From the NCBI GenBank assembly GCA_963573315.1, contig OY752141.1, forward strand, positions 1,984,001 to 2,048,000: DNA of 64,000 nt, read 5' to 3'. Below, piece after piece: positions 46,001 through 59,500 of the stretch. Source of the stretch: Entomortierella parvispora. Taxonomy: Eukaryota > Mortierellomycota > Mortierellomycetes > Mortierellales > Mortierellaceae. The notes below the pieces were generated by a model. The model was not told the DNA's origin, did not search any database, and worked only from the letters and a program-made list of their open reading frames with translations. Positions within the stretch are counted from its first letter, which is position 1, and each line of letters starts with the position of its first letter. The translations under genes were made by a program, and so were the position numbers.

Positions 46001-49000
46001 TTGGGGTTCAGGTGCGAATCTCATGGTGACTTTCTGGAACTTGAGTTCGGATGTCATCATTTCGATCGCACGTCAGTTGATGGAGCTCAAGTGCACAGAT
46101 GAAAAGGCACGATTCTTATTGGAGTTACTCCAGCAACTTATGTCGAGACGCAACATCTTCTTGAAGGACCATCAGGTAAGATTTTGACTTAGAGCACACC
46201 GATATTCCTTGCTCATAGCTAATCCAATACTTGTGTTCATAGGACCTCGCCATTGCGTGTCACGATATTCCGAAGCGATTCGCCACAAGTGTAGCGCTGG
46301 AGATTGCTCTGTTGATCCTCATTTGTGCTCCTGACCAAGACATCTGCACAATGGCTGTCAATTGCATTAGTTTGCTCTGTGAGGAAACGGTTATCACACA
46401 AGAAGTCGTAAATCCAAATGTTGGACAGCTCTCGCTGCTAGAGAATATTGACGTATACATGGAACTTTCAGCCCCCAGTGCCGTTGTTGCAGGTAGAGAG
46501 GGGACTCTGTACACTTAGTAAGCACAGCTGGTTTTCCTTCTACTAATCAATCTTTGGTGTTTTGGTCTTGTAGGGCGTATTTCCCAACAAAAGCGACTCA
46601 GAAGAATTATCCGACAGATCTCGCAACCCACTCCCGGAAACTTGGGCGCATGGGAAGAAGCATATCGCCGTTGGAAGAATATCACAGTATTTTGGACAAA
46701 GGACGAGATGGCATTTTACGATTCCATGGAACCATTGGAGAAAAACAGAAATACCAAGAGGTCAACCGCACTGCCTCCCCCACCCAAGGGTGGCTTTGTG
46801 ATCGACCTTTCAGATTCACGGAATGCAGAGTGGCAAAACTTTACAGGATTTTTGGCAGCCCTCGCTGGAGCGTCACTTCCATCCAATGTTGTGCCTCGAA
46901 CAAGTCCGCCGGGCGAGAACTTCCGTCGATCATCCGTGAACGAAACTAAAGCAGCGCAAGCGAGTGTGGAGCGATTTATGTTGGACATGGTTCAGCTGCT
47001 TGTAAATGAGCAGATCTTTGTCCGAGATGTGGTGAAACAGACATTGGGTTCTGAACTCTCCCCTGCACTGTACCCAGTTCTGTTCAAACAGTTGATGTTT
47101 GTGGTGTCGCGCTTCTTTGACAGCCACGGTGAACCCATGTGTACGGATCAGTACACGATGTTTGTCGACCAAGCTATTTCTGTCCTCAAGCTTGTTTTGG
47201 ACCGGATGTCGACCCCTGCAGATGCCATCTTTTCTGTGGACTTTTGTTCTTTGGTGCTCTACTTTGCTCGTTATCTCCATCGCCTCGGCCACAGTCTTAA
47301 CGGACTTCGTGTCAAGATCAAGATGTGCCAGCTCTGTGAGACACTCATGCTCAAGAAGGAGTACATCAGTCTTCGGCAGGAGATTCGTCTCCGAAACAAA
47401 ATGGTCGAGGTCATGATCGAGTGGACCTCAGACTTTTCATTGGTATGTGACGTGATGATGCGTAGACGTGGCAGGATCGTCTCTAAGCTATACATTAACT
47501 TGTCTGTCCTGCTCTATCCCTCATAGCCAACTGAGATGCCATCTTATGTCGAGGAGAAGGAGGATACCACGAACAATGGTCGCTTGTACAGGGATCTGGA
47601 TCTTGCCTGCATGAAATCAATCGTCTCACTTCTATACCAACTTCCTCTGCAACCGTACGAGACGACTCACGACACTGACATGACTCAAATCCGCTCCGCC
47701 ATCTTTTATCGATACTTCAATTTCTTCTTGAAGCTGCTGAACAGATGCCGCGTCCTCGAATATATCGAGTCCGGTCCATCGTATCACAGACAAAATAATG
47801 AGGATCTTGCCCTCTTGTTTGCAAAGGTAACGAACTCAACAGTCATTCGGGACCATTCTCTTGTTTGAGTGCGTTGGCAATGCTCTGATATTAATTTTCT
47901 TCAATTGTTCTTGGTATTCCCCAGTCAAAGGCCATTGTCCGAGACCTTGGACCTCTCAAAGATTATACCATTAAGGCGCTGTCCAACATGCTCAGCGCCA
48001 ACATTGAGACAGGACTCAAGTACTCGCTTTCTATGGGATACCACGAGGATGACAGGACAAGGACAGCCTTCATGCAAGTTCTCACTAACATTTTGAAGCA
48101 GGGAACAGAATTCGCCGTACTCTCAGAGAGTGCTATGGAGGATCGATACGAGAAACTGATCGACCTCATTGCGTCGCCTGATCTCACAATGGTGCTCTCG
48201 CTTTGTCAAGTATGCCCAGTCAGCGAGATCGACGATTTGGCGATTGTGTTGCTGCATGTGTTTGAGAGCCGCGGTCTAGCGATGCCTCTACTTAAGGCCA
48301 TCATCATGAAGGAAGTCAGAGAAACAGGCAAGTGCTCAAGAGCTGATGACACTTTTTATGCAAATGATGACAATCACTATCTCTCTTCTGACAGTGCGTT
48401 AACCTGCCAAAATTGATTTTACCTACTAGGCGAGTCCGAGCTGTTCCGCAGGAATTGCATGGCTACTCGTTTGCTGACAGTCTTTGCCAAGCTTAAAGGA
48501 GGAGATTATCTGAAGAGCACCCTACAGCCTCTGTTGAACGCCTTGATGGTCCTTCCGTCCCAGGGCTCATATGAGCTTGATCCTACCCGCCTGGGACCCG
48601 ATGAGGACGTCAATGTTAACTTTGAGAACTTGAAGAACATGGCCCAGATCTTTTTAGATAAGATCACCGACTCAGCCTCAAATGTTCCCAGTTCCTTCAG
48701 AGAAGTTTGCTGGTACCTTTCCCAGGCAGTAGGTGACCGCTTCCCGGATGCGAAGTTCACAGCAGTGGGTGGTTTCATCTTTTTGCGCTTCCTCTGCCCA
48801 GCCATTGTCGCGCCCGAGTCCGATGGCTTGCTGCAGGCCCCCATTGAGAATGCCAAGGTTCGCCGTGGGCTCCTGCTGATCACAAAGGTTATCCAAAATC
48901 TTGGAAACAATGTTCTTTTTGGAGCCAAGGAGCCTTTCATGATTGTTCTCAACGACTTTTTGGCCGCCAATATCCACAAGGTGACTCGATTCCTTATTAC

Positions 49001-52000
49001 AATCAGTACGCCGCAAAAGCTGGAGCCTGCTTCAACGGACCCCGCACATTACCGAGCCATCGAGGTTGGTGATCGATCTTCGCTTCATCGCCATTTGGGG
49101 CTTAACTTGGAGAGAATGAGCAAGGACTTGACGATGAAGACCTCTGCAGAGCTCGAGGAGGACAAGACATATTTGTCAACCAAACGCTCGTTTGATACCC
49201 TATCGACTCTTTTGGCGCAGCTTGGGCCACCCCCAGAGCGTCATCGCCGTGATGTTGTCCCCGTTACCTCTAACACGGCTCCCAACATTCACCAATATCA
49301 CGAGTTCATGAGAAAGAATCGTGGGCGGGCCATCGATGATCTCTTGAAAGATGGTGTATTTTACGAAGGTGGCCTTTCCAAAGAGCGTCGCCCAGTCTTT
49401 TACTTTGTTATGCGCAAGCTCTCGCTGGACAATGTTGATCTCGAGACCGTGATGTATCGCATCTTTTTGGTAAGTTCTACAAAAAAGGGTTCTGATTAAA
49501 TGTACATTTTGTCGCGACAAACTTATTGACGGCTGACTTTCTTCTCTACTAGTTGCTGGAGCCTGTTGCCAATAAGACGTTTGACTTGGTAGTGGATGTA
49601 ACGGGATTTGGACCTTCCAACGAGATCTCAGATCACAACATTAGCCAGTTCTTGCAGCTGCTTCCTACCGATACTGCTATTGGTCTGTGCAATTTGTACT
49701 TTGTGAACGTCAACACAGCCTTCCGCCGCTATACCAAGACGCTCTCACGCCAGCTCACATCCCGCATTGCCAAGAGGATCATCTTCCCGTCAGGTTTGCA
49801 TGAATTTAACGAGTTCATTGCGCCCTCTGATCTGCGGCTGCCAAAGTCCACGACTTCTCTGGAAGCGGATGCCAACATTAGTATTGTTGGTGTCAACAAA
49901 CTTACTCCTGGACAGCCTCCAACGCCTGTGTTGTTCAAGATTGGTCATGAGGTTATTCAGATTGTCATGGTGCGTATGACTTGCGTGACTACAGCGGTAT
50001 TGATAGTGGAAAGACATCATGTGACTAATCCTGTTAATTTCTCCTATATAGCAAAAGAAGCAAGATATCTTCACAGGAATGAGCTGTCAGTTCAATGACG
50101 TGTATCATATCAGCGAGCTGGATGACATCTCCAAGGCTCACAGCAGAGGCGACGATGGCGAGTTTTTCATCATCTATGAGGATGGCACCCTGTCCATGAC
50201 CTTCTCCAGTCCAAAGCGTGATCAGATCATTTCGGCGGTTGCTAAAACCAAGCAACGCTTCTTGGCCTCCAAGCCTGCTAATTACAGTGCTCGTGTCATT
50301 CGTCCCAATGATGTGCCAGGAACTTTGCTCACGATGGCCATGTTCAACTTGTCGAGCCCTGACTCCGCCTTGCGCTTGGCCTCTTACAATCTGCTCTGTG
50401 CGTTGTCAGATACATTCAAGTTTGACACTGGTAACCAGTTGCTGAGTGCCAAGGGCTTGTGCATTCCCACCAACAATGCACCTTTCATCAGACGTATGAG
50501 CGAAATGTTGGCCAGGACGGAGAGTCACTTGACACTCGAATTCTTGACAGAGTGCTTCGTGGGTTTTCAGAAGACTCCCAAAGCCCTAAAGCCTCGCTGC
50601 CTGGAGTTTGTCTCGCCATGGCTCTCGAATTTGGCTAAATACTGCAGGAGCTCAAGCGACAACCATGCTGGATTCGCAAAGACTCGAGAGATTATCAAGG
50701 GCCTCATTGATATGACAGTAAACGAGCCCGAGATCTATGGATCTATGCAGGATATTATCTGGAGTCGGGTGGAGGAGATTGATGCCCTTGTTGTTCTGGT
50801 ATTGGACTTGTTTATTTCGGAATCGATGGATGGAGGCATTGGATCTGTTCAAGCGGAGAAACTGGGAGACACTCTTGTCACGCTCTCCTCCGTTTCCATC
50901 AGCGGCAAGGTCATCTCGCGTTTGCGCAAGGTCATCTCGAAGACTGGTCTCAAGCCCATGCGTCAGTTGACCGATCACCCTTCTTGGACAGAGATTGGCG
51001 TACTAGTTCGGTTCTGTATGAACCTGTCCTTCAACGACACCAAAGACGTTCTCAACTTTTTGCCTGAGGTTTGCCATATTGCAACGCTTTTAGTAGCTGC
51101 AGGTGCCTCTGTCGTCCGATCGGCTGTTCATGGAATGGTCACCAACATTGTTCAAGCATTGGCAACCACGATCCCTGCCAGCGATCCCAACCACGCCAAG
51201 CTGCTGGATCTCTTGCAAGAGCTGTCCGAGAACAAGTTCAGGATGCTTTTTGGCCTCAGTCGGTCGTATAGCAATTCATACGTGATTTCCCCAGAGACCC
51301 TCAAGGACTTCAATGAGCCAATGCCTTTGACTTGGCTTGAGAACATCTGTAAAGCCCTCATGGAGGTCATTGAGCTAGGTTCTCTTACCAACGGTAAGCG
51401 TCTTATTACATCACTTATAATATCTTTCCTTCTCCTGTAAACATGAAATTGTTCCTAATATCTTGCTATTCTTTCTAATAGATGCGGCCAATGCGGCAAG
51501 AGCCAGATGGATGGGCCTTGTCACGAGCACAGCCTTCCAGTTTAACCCCGCCATCCAACCTCGCGCGTTTGTCGCTCTGGGTTGTCTGGCGAGGGAGGAG
51601 GTGGACGACGACCTGTTGTACCAGATCCTTGTGGCCCTTCGCGGTGCTCTTGCCATGTTCGTGGAGTCCGACTGCAACTTGATTGCCAGCATTGTGATGT
51701 GCCTTACCAACATCGCAGCTAATCTACCAGCAGATTCGAGATATCTTCAACATATGTTCTGGCTCGGATTGTCGATTGTAGAAATTGGTCATGTGCCCTT
51801 GTTCAACTATGCTCTGGAGTTGCTGCAAGTGGTGTTGAAGGTATTGGATGCCCAAGGATTCTTTGTGCACGAGCCTTTGGACGAGGTCTTGTTGAGGGCA
51901 CGTATCCCACTTTTGGACGTGACAAAGGACTTGGATGAGTCGATTGGTCTCAACTTTGAAACCCACTTTTCGTTCGGAGTTGCGGGCGCGCTTTTGAAGG

Positions 52001-52790
52001 GACTTAAGCACCCTTCCACCAAAACCATCACTACGGAGGTTTTGCGATCTATCCTGCAGATTGCGGTCAAGGGCACGGCTCCGGACATGGTCGATGTCCG
52101 TGTGATGGGCTACTTGGCGGCTCTTTTGCCACAGGCAGCCAGGAACATGGAACTCAAGGAGTTGCTGCACATGGTCGGAATCACGTCGATTGAAGTCAAC
52201 AACAACGCGTTGAACGATACCTACTACAAGATCTTTGACTACCTTGTGATTCCAGACAACACTACAGGTCTGTTGCTGGTGACATTGGTGGTGACCATGC
52301 TTCAGAATGCTGAGACAGAGTCGGAGAGATTGTTCCTGTATGCATTCCTGGCCGAGGCTGCTGTTGCCCTTCCCGAGGTGTTTGCTCTAGTGTAAGTGCT
52401 CGTTGAATGTGGTTGAGATGCTCAGATAACAGGACCTATTTGAAAGTTCGCCTGCTTACCCATCACGTTTTTCTTTCTTTTTCTTTCCTTAATGGACATG
52501 ACAGTTATGAGTCGCTCCTTCCAAAGATGAACCAGATCATCAATAGCTCGCAGATTGTGCCAATCATTGACGCGGTTCAGTCCATTATTTTTGCGGTCGT
52601 TGCGGATCCCGTCCTCAGCGCTGCAGCAGCCAACACCCAAAAAGCAAGCCAGTTAGCATACTTGACCGAATTGGGCTTTGCAGGTCTGATGGATACGGGG
52701 GCACCGGGATTCAACCCAAGCAATGGACGCCCGACGGTGCATAAGCATGCGCTGTTGGTCAGCGAGCTCGTTGAGCGGATAATTCAGTAG
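43065..52790 (+). CDS. NF1: Neurofibromin-type Ras GTPase-activating protein
   Basis: Sixteen exons: 43065-43121, 43291-43434, 43759-43791, 44019-44694, 44786-45246, 45326-45766, 45858-46175, 46243-46492, 46574-47442, 47527-47826, 47925-48327, 48430-49469, 49553-49969, 50052-51393, 51482-52391, 52505-52790; in frame, 2648 aa (human 2818-2839). The order of domains is that of neurofibromin: helical N-terminal arm, GAP-related domain at about 1150-1500, Sec14-like lipid module and PH-like domain at about 1620-1880, and a long HEAT-like C-terminal arm. The GAP arginine finger is in SELFRRNCMATRLL (first R about 1324), and FIFLRFLCPAIVAPE is the stabilising motif. It accelerates GTP hydrolysis on Ras, so it dampens cAMP or MAPK growth signalling. 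The exon 3/4 junction is least certain. Intron 11 uses a GC donor (48328). Confidence 0.95.
43560..43589. repeat. (ACAGG)n tandem repeat in an intron of the NF1-like gene
   Basis: About six copies of the pentamer ACAGG between exons 2 and 3, in an intron of 324 bases that is longer than most in the window. Confidence 0.85.
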
Positions 52791-53302
52791 ATCTCGTTTT
52801 TGTTATTTTCGTTTTTCTTTTTGTACCTCACAAATAAATCAAAGCTTCGATCTCGCTAATGTCGCACAAACACAAGAACAGGATGCTGGGGATTCTTGAG
52901 ACCGGGCACTGATCACAAGGGCGGAGATAGGCAAAGTTCTTGTGGCAGCAGACAGACAAGGCATGACTCCTTCGGCTGTGCGTGCGGTAAAAAAGTGAAT
53001 GTGGATTTTGGCAAAGTAAGGCGCAAGAAGCACATGCATGGCCGATATCTTTTAGCGATTGGCAGCTGTGGTGTTTTCTTTTTTTTTTTCTTGCTTTTGT
53101 GCCCACGGTCCCCGGGTCTCGTTCCTTCCATCTCGACTTTTTTTTTCCATTTGGCTCTTTTCTTTCTTTCGCTCCTTCGTTCCTTCGTTTCTTCCGTTCC
53201 CTCCTTCCCCTATCACCTCGTCACCTCACCTACCGACCCCTTGTCTTCAACGACAAGCAATATTGGCAGCGATACAAACAACAAAAAGTAACACAGCAGC
53301 AA

Positions 53303-53334
<32 letters not shown>

Positions 53335-53540
53335 GCAGCAGCAGCAGTAACAGCAGCAGCAACAACAACGCGGCTCTTTATTCGCTGCCTCACAACACAA
53401 CAGTCCCTATTTTCAGAAGGTATTCAACAGCCCTTGTTTGCACTTGATGTGAAAACGAGCCACCACAAGACTCTAACCTGTCACGACTGTTATTTCCAGC
53501 CGTTTTTCTATTACTCCACTTTTACTCAGTCAAAGACATC
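52791..53540. other. Intergenic region between the NF1-like and ZNFX1-like genes
   Basis: It contains the NF1-like 3' flank (CAAATAAATCAAAG at about 52829-52842 as a polyadenylation candidate), a T-rich promoter block (53070-53200), and a CAA/CAG-rich tract. The tract would lie in the leader of the 53541 gene. No further gene is seen. Confidence 0.55.
53293..53369 (+). repeat. CAA/CAG trinucleotide repeat in the 5' leader of the helicase gene
   Basis: About 75 bases of mostly (CAA)n then (CAG)n with a TAA interruption, roughly 170 bases upstream of the start codon at 53541. An upstream frame here would encode poly-glutamine but lacks a good context, so it is read as untranslated leader or promoter. 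Confidence 0.7.
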
Positions 53541-56500
53541 ATGATGCATCGTGGACGGGGCCAGTCAGGAGGAGGGCGTGGTCAAAGCATTTTTGGAAGA
53601 TCAAACCAGAGTGAGTTTTCGGGTCGAGGAGGAGGAAGAGGAGGAAGAGGAGGGCACTTTGGCAGCAACGGTGATCGAGGAGGCGGCAATCACGGCGGTC
53701 AAGGCCGTGGGGGAATTTCGAGTGACCAAAAAGCTCAGATCGCGAAGGCCACACGACCTACCTCCATTCAAGTTAGCAGCGATGGTACTGACGATATCAT
53801 CGTGGCTTCCTCTGCTGGAGACAAGATTCTGTCCTTTGCACGACTTGTCTTGAGCAGAGATAATTTTGTCAACTTCAGCAGTCGACAGATGCGCGAATTT
53901 GTCAACTCCTGCTTGCTCAACTTGTCAAACCATCACTCGGTGGATGTATCTGGTCTTCTGCCTCTTTTGGCATCCAAGTCAGGTAGCGCTCGGCTCAAAG
54001 ATATCATGTTGATGCCCATGGGCATCGACGTTGGCCTGGACAGCACGCGAATCTCGTTCCAATTCGTGGCCCTGCCTCTAGTCGGTGTCTTGACGAGGGA
54101 GGCTGTCTGCATGACGACCATGGGTAACGAGTCCGGTGTTATTTACTCAACCGTCTACAACTACCGCGAAACATTCATTGAAGATGGTGTTATTCCTTGC
54201 ATGGAGCAACTACTGTCTCGTGGATCTCTCGCTGACCCCAGTCCTGGAGCTGCAAAGTTGCAGCGGGAGGATGACTACCTGTGTGTGGTATCCTCGCTAT
54301 CGTGTGCCCTGTTGGCAGTCGTACGCCTCGTGTATCAAATCGTTACTCGTATTCGTGATGCCCGCACGAGCCTCTCGGATGCTGTCCGAACACTTTCAAA
54401 GCTGGTCCAGACGTGCATGAAGATCTCAGTTACAACTGAGAGAGACCGGTTTATCAACAATATCATGGTCAACGAGATGAACAAGCTTGTGAGAATCGTA
54501 GCAGATGCAGAAGACGCTATCATCCCAGAGCTGGAAGTAGCAGCAGTCGATCGTACCAGTAGGGGTGGAGATGTACCAATGATCAGAGCCTTGCACCTCG
54601 CCTTCGACCCTCCAGGCACACTTTCGGATGACGGACCTAGACACGATAACGACCATTCAGAAATTGCTGATATCAGCATCCTTCCGACTCAGCAAGAAAT
54701 CATCTGCGGAAGGCCACCTTTCCTACCATCGAACCTGCCCGACGCTCCTCATTTCCTTGCTCCCGGATGGAAGCGTCAGATCGACACCCACTTTCGCCTC
54801 TACCGTGAAGACATGATGGACCCATTGCGCCGAAGTATCACGTCCTTCCTTGCCGCTCTCTATAATACCCCTTTTGGAGAGGAGGATCGCCTGCTCGTGA
54901 ACAAGCAACTCCGCAAGGTTCTAGATAACAATGTCAATCTCAACGCCTACGGCAATGTTGAAGTCGTCGGCATGATCATGGAGAAACACGCTGCTGGAAA
55001 TATTGAGATCAGCTTCTCCCAGCCAGCACAGATCCTCGGAGCAAGCAAGGAGCGTCGTTCAGTCTTAAGGCGCACCGAATTCTGGAAACGCTCAAAGAAC
55101 CGCCTCATGCATGGTGGACTTGTTTGTCTTATTAGTCGCACCAATGAGCCCACCACAAGAAGAGGAGATGCTGAAAATGACTTCCAGCTAATCCTGGCAG
55201 TTATTGCCAACCGGAATGATGAAGCCTTGGCTAAGGATGACCAAGTGGCACGGATCCATATCACTCTCGCCAACCCCCTTCAATACTTGGACTTATTGAA
55301 CTCAGAAGCTTCTTCCAAGCATTGGTTCTTGGTGGAGTCACCTGGTGCGTACTTTGGTTCATACCGACCAATTCTTAAGGCTTTGCAGCTCAGTATCCCC
55401 GCTTCCTTTCCATTTGGAAAGTACTTGGCTGCCACTGCAGAGGAGTTGCTTGAGCGTGGGAACATTGTCGATCCGCCTATCTATGCTCGCGCTCCGACTT
55501 TCAAGTACGATCTTTCTGTACTGTTGAAAGGACGACCATGCGATCTGGATGTCAACAATATTGACTCTGTCCAGCAAGCTGTTCGTTCGATCCAAGGGAA
55601 TGGTAGTACTTTGGACCAAACACAAGCGGTTGCTTTGGTGGACACTCTCTGTCGGGAAGTGGCTCTGATTAACGGGTATGTTGTTCAAAGAATAGATGAC
55701 AGAATTGCAGAATCAGTACGTTAATTATATCCTTTACGTTGTAGACCGCCTGGTACCGGAAAGACCTGGATTGGTGTTGCGTTGATGCAAGTGCTTCTGG
55801 CCAACAAAGAAAAATCTGAAATAGGACCGATCCTGTGCATTTGCTATACCAACCACGCCTTGGATCAGTTTTTGGAGCATCTTCTGGAGAAAAAGATCGA
55901 CAAAATTGTTCGCGTTGGTGCTCGTTCGCAGTCAGAGAAGTTGGAGCCGTACAACTTACAGGCACTCATGATGAGCTATGACAAACCATATTCCGTGCGG
56001 ACATGCATAAGAAACACAATCGCGGAGCTAGAGTCTGCCAGCAAGAAAATCAAAGACCTCGAACGCGACATTCTAGGCGACTGTGTCAAGTGGAATCTCT
56101 TGGCGAGCCTTTTGAGTTTGGACCATCCCGTCTTGTTTGACCAGTTCAACAGGTCAATCAAAGAGTATTCTAATCGTGCAAACTTCAATGACTTCGATCT
56201 TGAGGACGGATTCACCAGGGTCGAGGATAAACGACCGACGAACAGACACCCTTTCGATCGATGGAAGTATGGTCTGGATGTCCAGGAGATAACAGACCAC
56301 AACAAAAAACTGATCAAAGACTATGAGAGTCGGGTCAAGAGCCTGGGTAACCCGAGACAAAACAAAAACCAATTCGAGCTACTGGATGACGAGGAGGAGG
56401 TCATTCCTCCAAGCCGCCCTATTTTGCGGAGCATTCCAGTTACCAATCGGCCCGTTGAAATGCTCCACAACGTCGACATATGGAAAATGTCAATGAGGGA

Positions 56501-59500
56501 ACGTCGAAAGCTTCTTGACCTATGGAGGCCTGAAGTTCAGAAAACGCTCATGGTGGACCTTGGCAAGCTGATCAAGGACGTTGAGGCTCTAAACGATAAA
56601 AAGAATGGGGCCAACGATGAGGTCCGCCGTGGCATTCTCCGCCAGTGCGAGGTTGTAGGAATGACTACCAATGGGGCCGCCAAATCTCAAGAGCTAATCA
56701 AGAAACTGGCCCCCAAGGTTATCATCTGCGAGGAAGCTGGAGAAGTACTAGAATCCCATATCCTCTCGGCCCTTTCGTCTTCAACTCAGCACTTGATCTT
56801 GATCGGTGACCACAAGCAGCTTCGACCTCAAATCGAGACGTACAATTTACAATCGGATTCTCCAGTTGGAAAGAAATACAGTCTGGACAAGTCCCTTTTC
56901 GAAAGACTTGTTACATTGGACAAGAACCCGCTTCCAATGTCCATCCTTACCACTCAGAGGCGCATGCGACCCTGCATCTCCAACCTTATCCGGAAACCTC
57001 TTTATCCTAACCTTGAGGATGGAGATTCTGTTAAGAATTATCCTCATATCTGTGGCATGAACGCAGATTTGTACTTCATGCACCATACCCACTCCGAGGA
57101 TACCAAAGACGACGCATTTGGGATGCAGTCGTACTCGAGTACCTTTGAAGCGAATATGGCTACACAGCTCGCCACGTACCTGATCAAGAATGGCTACGAC
57201 AAACCTGGCGACATTGCCATCCTTACTCCTTATCTTGGACAGCTCTCGAAGCTCCGTGACGCTCTCAAAAGAAAGGTTATGGTTGTCCTTGATGAAAGAG
57301 ATCAAGACCAATTGGACCAGAAGGAGCTTGACGAAGGGGGTGAAATCCAAGAGACCGTACATATACAAAATGGGACCAAAGTGGGTACCAAGAACATCTT
57401 ACTGCAGAAACAGGTGACTCTGCGCACCATCGACAACTACCAGGTATTTGCCTCATGGACGAACGCGAAAGCCATGTTATATTATCGTCATCCATGAAAA
57501 CTCACTGTTGTTCACTCTTTTATTTTGAATACATGTAGGGAGAAGAAGCCAAGATCATCATCATTTCTCTGGTCCGAAACAATGTAGCCAATGACCCAAT
57601 GTCGTCTGGAAATATCGGCTTTTTGAAGTCACCGAATCGCACCAATGTTTTGTTGTCTCGTGCCCAGCATGGAATGTTCATCATGGGCAATGCATTCATC
57701 ATGGATCAGGAGAAAAACGGAATTTGGCCCAGCGTCATCAAGGAATTGAGGACCCACGACAGAGTCGGCGACGGCTTCCCAATCCAGTGCAAACAGCATC
57801 CCGATACTATTAGACTGGTTGATTCAGTCGATAGCTTTAAGATCATGTCACCCAATGGCGGATGCAACGTGCCTTGTGGCCGTGGTATGAGCTGTGGACA
57901 TATCTGCCCTCTCCAATGCAAGTATCCCCGCACTTGTTTGCCATGACCCTTATTATCAGAAAGTTTCCTGTTGCTAATTTTCTTTCTACGGCATCCCTCT
58001 AGGCCACCCTGACGATGCTGACCACCGTCTTGTGAAATGCTTCCAGCCATGTGATCGACTGCATCCTATATGTCAACACGCGTGTCCAAAGGAATGTGGC
58101 CAAGAATGCGGTGATTGTAACGAAGTCGTAGAGCCACTCTTACTCAAGTGCGGTCACGTTCTGGAGAGGCCATTGTGTCATCAGCAAAAGAACCCCTCCA
58201 AGGTCGTTTGCAGGGTCAAGGTCACTCGCAAGCTACCCACCTGCGAGCATGAGCACGAGATGCAGTGTCATCAGGACTCGGCGAAGGTTAAGTGTGATCG
58301 TCCGTGTGCCTCGCCGTTACCCTGCGGTCATAGCTGTATCAAGCGCTGCTCAGATTGCCAAAAAGCCTCGGTCCCAAAGATGCCAAAGGATCTCAAATCG
58401 AAAGAACCAGACCTCAAGTTGAAAGAACCAGTCAAGGTCATTCTACGCACCAACCATGGGTCTTGCGAGACCAAATGCGGAAGCAATTTGTTCTGCGGTC
58501 ATACTTGCGACAACTTTTGCCACCCTGACAACGAATGCCCGGCCTGCAAGCAAGTCTGTGCTGTTGCCTGTACTCACAGGACTTGCCATCTCTCCTGCGA
58601 CACTGCTTGTGCAGCCTGCAGTGTAGACTGTTCCTGGACGTGTAAGCACCAGGGGCGCTGTCGGATGCCGTGCGGAGTTCCTTGTGATCGTCTGCCCTGT
58701 AACGAGAGATGTGATAAATCATTGGGATGTGGGCACCAGTGTCCATCTGTGTGTGGCGAGGCCTGTCCTCCCTCAAGGTTCTGCGTCGAATGCAAGGACC
58801 CGGCCACGATGAACATGGAGGTCGACATGATTATGATGGCCAGCCTAGGTGAGACAGATGTATCGGACGACCCAATCCTAGTTCTTGCTTGTGGTCACGC
58901 CTTGACCATGTCCACTTTGGATGGCCTAATGGAGATGAACCAGTACTACGTGGAAGGGACAAGCGCAACAGGCAGTCCCGTCTATACCGCGAAGAGAGCT
59001 CTGCCTGGCGGAGAAGTTAGACAGGTATCATGTCCAAGTTGTCGAAAGCCCATCGTACAGCTTTTGAGATATGGACGGCGGATCAAAGACGCACAGCTGA
59101 GCATGCGTTTGAAGAAGTACCAAGTCATTCAAGAGAACAACATGGCAGGAGTCAGAAATCAATATGATGTAGCCAAGGCGCTATTCGACCAAAACCGCGT
59201 GGCATTCTTGCAGCTTCTCTCCAAAATCAAAGCTGAATCTTGCGATGACCCTCCTTCTGCAAAATCTCGAGAACTTGGAAAGTTTGCCCAGGAGACAGAC
59301 CTATCCCCGAACACTGTGTTTTGGAATATCAACGCGATCTATAAGGTCCCACAAGAACACCGTGATGCATGGAACAAGCATATGAAGACATCGAAGAGTT
59401 TGACAACAAAGCTCAGTCATATCCACAACGCGGCAGCCAAGTCTCCCACCAAGCAGTTGTTTGAAGCTGCGGTCGCACGCCTCTACCGCTTACAGAAAGA

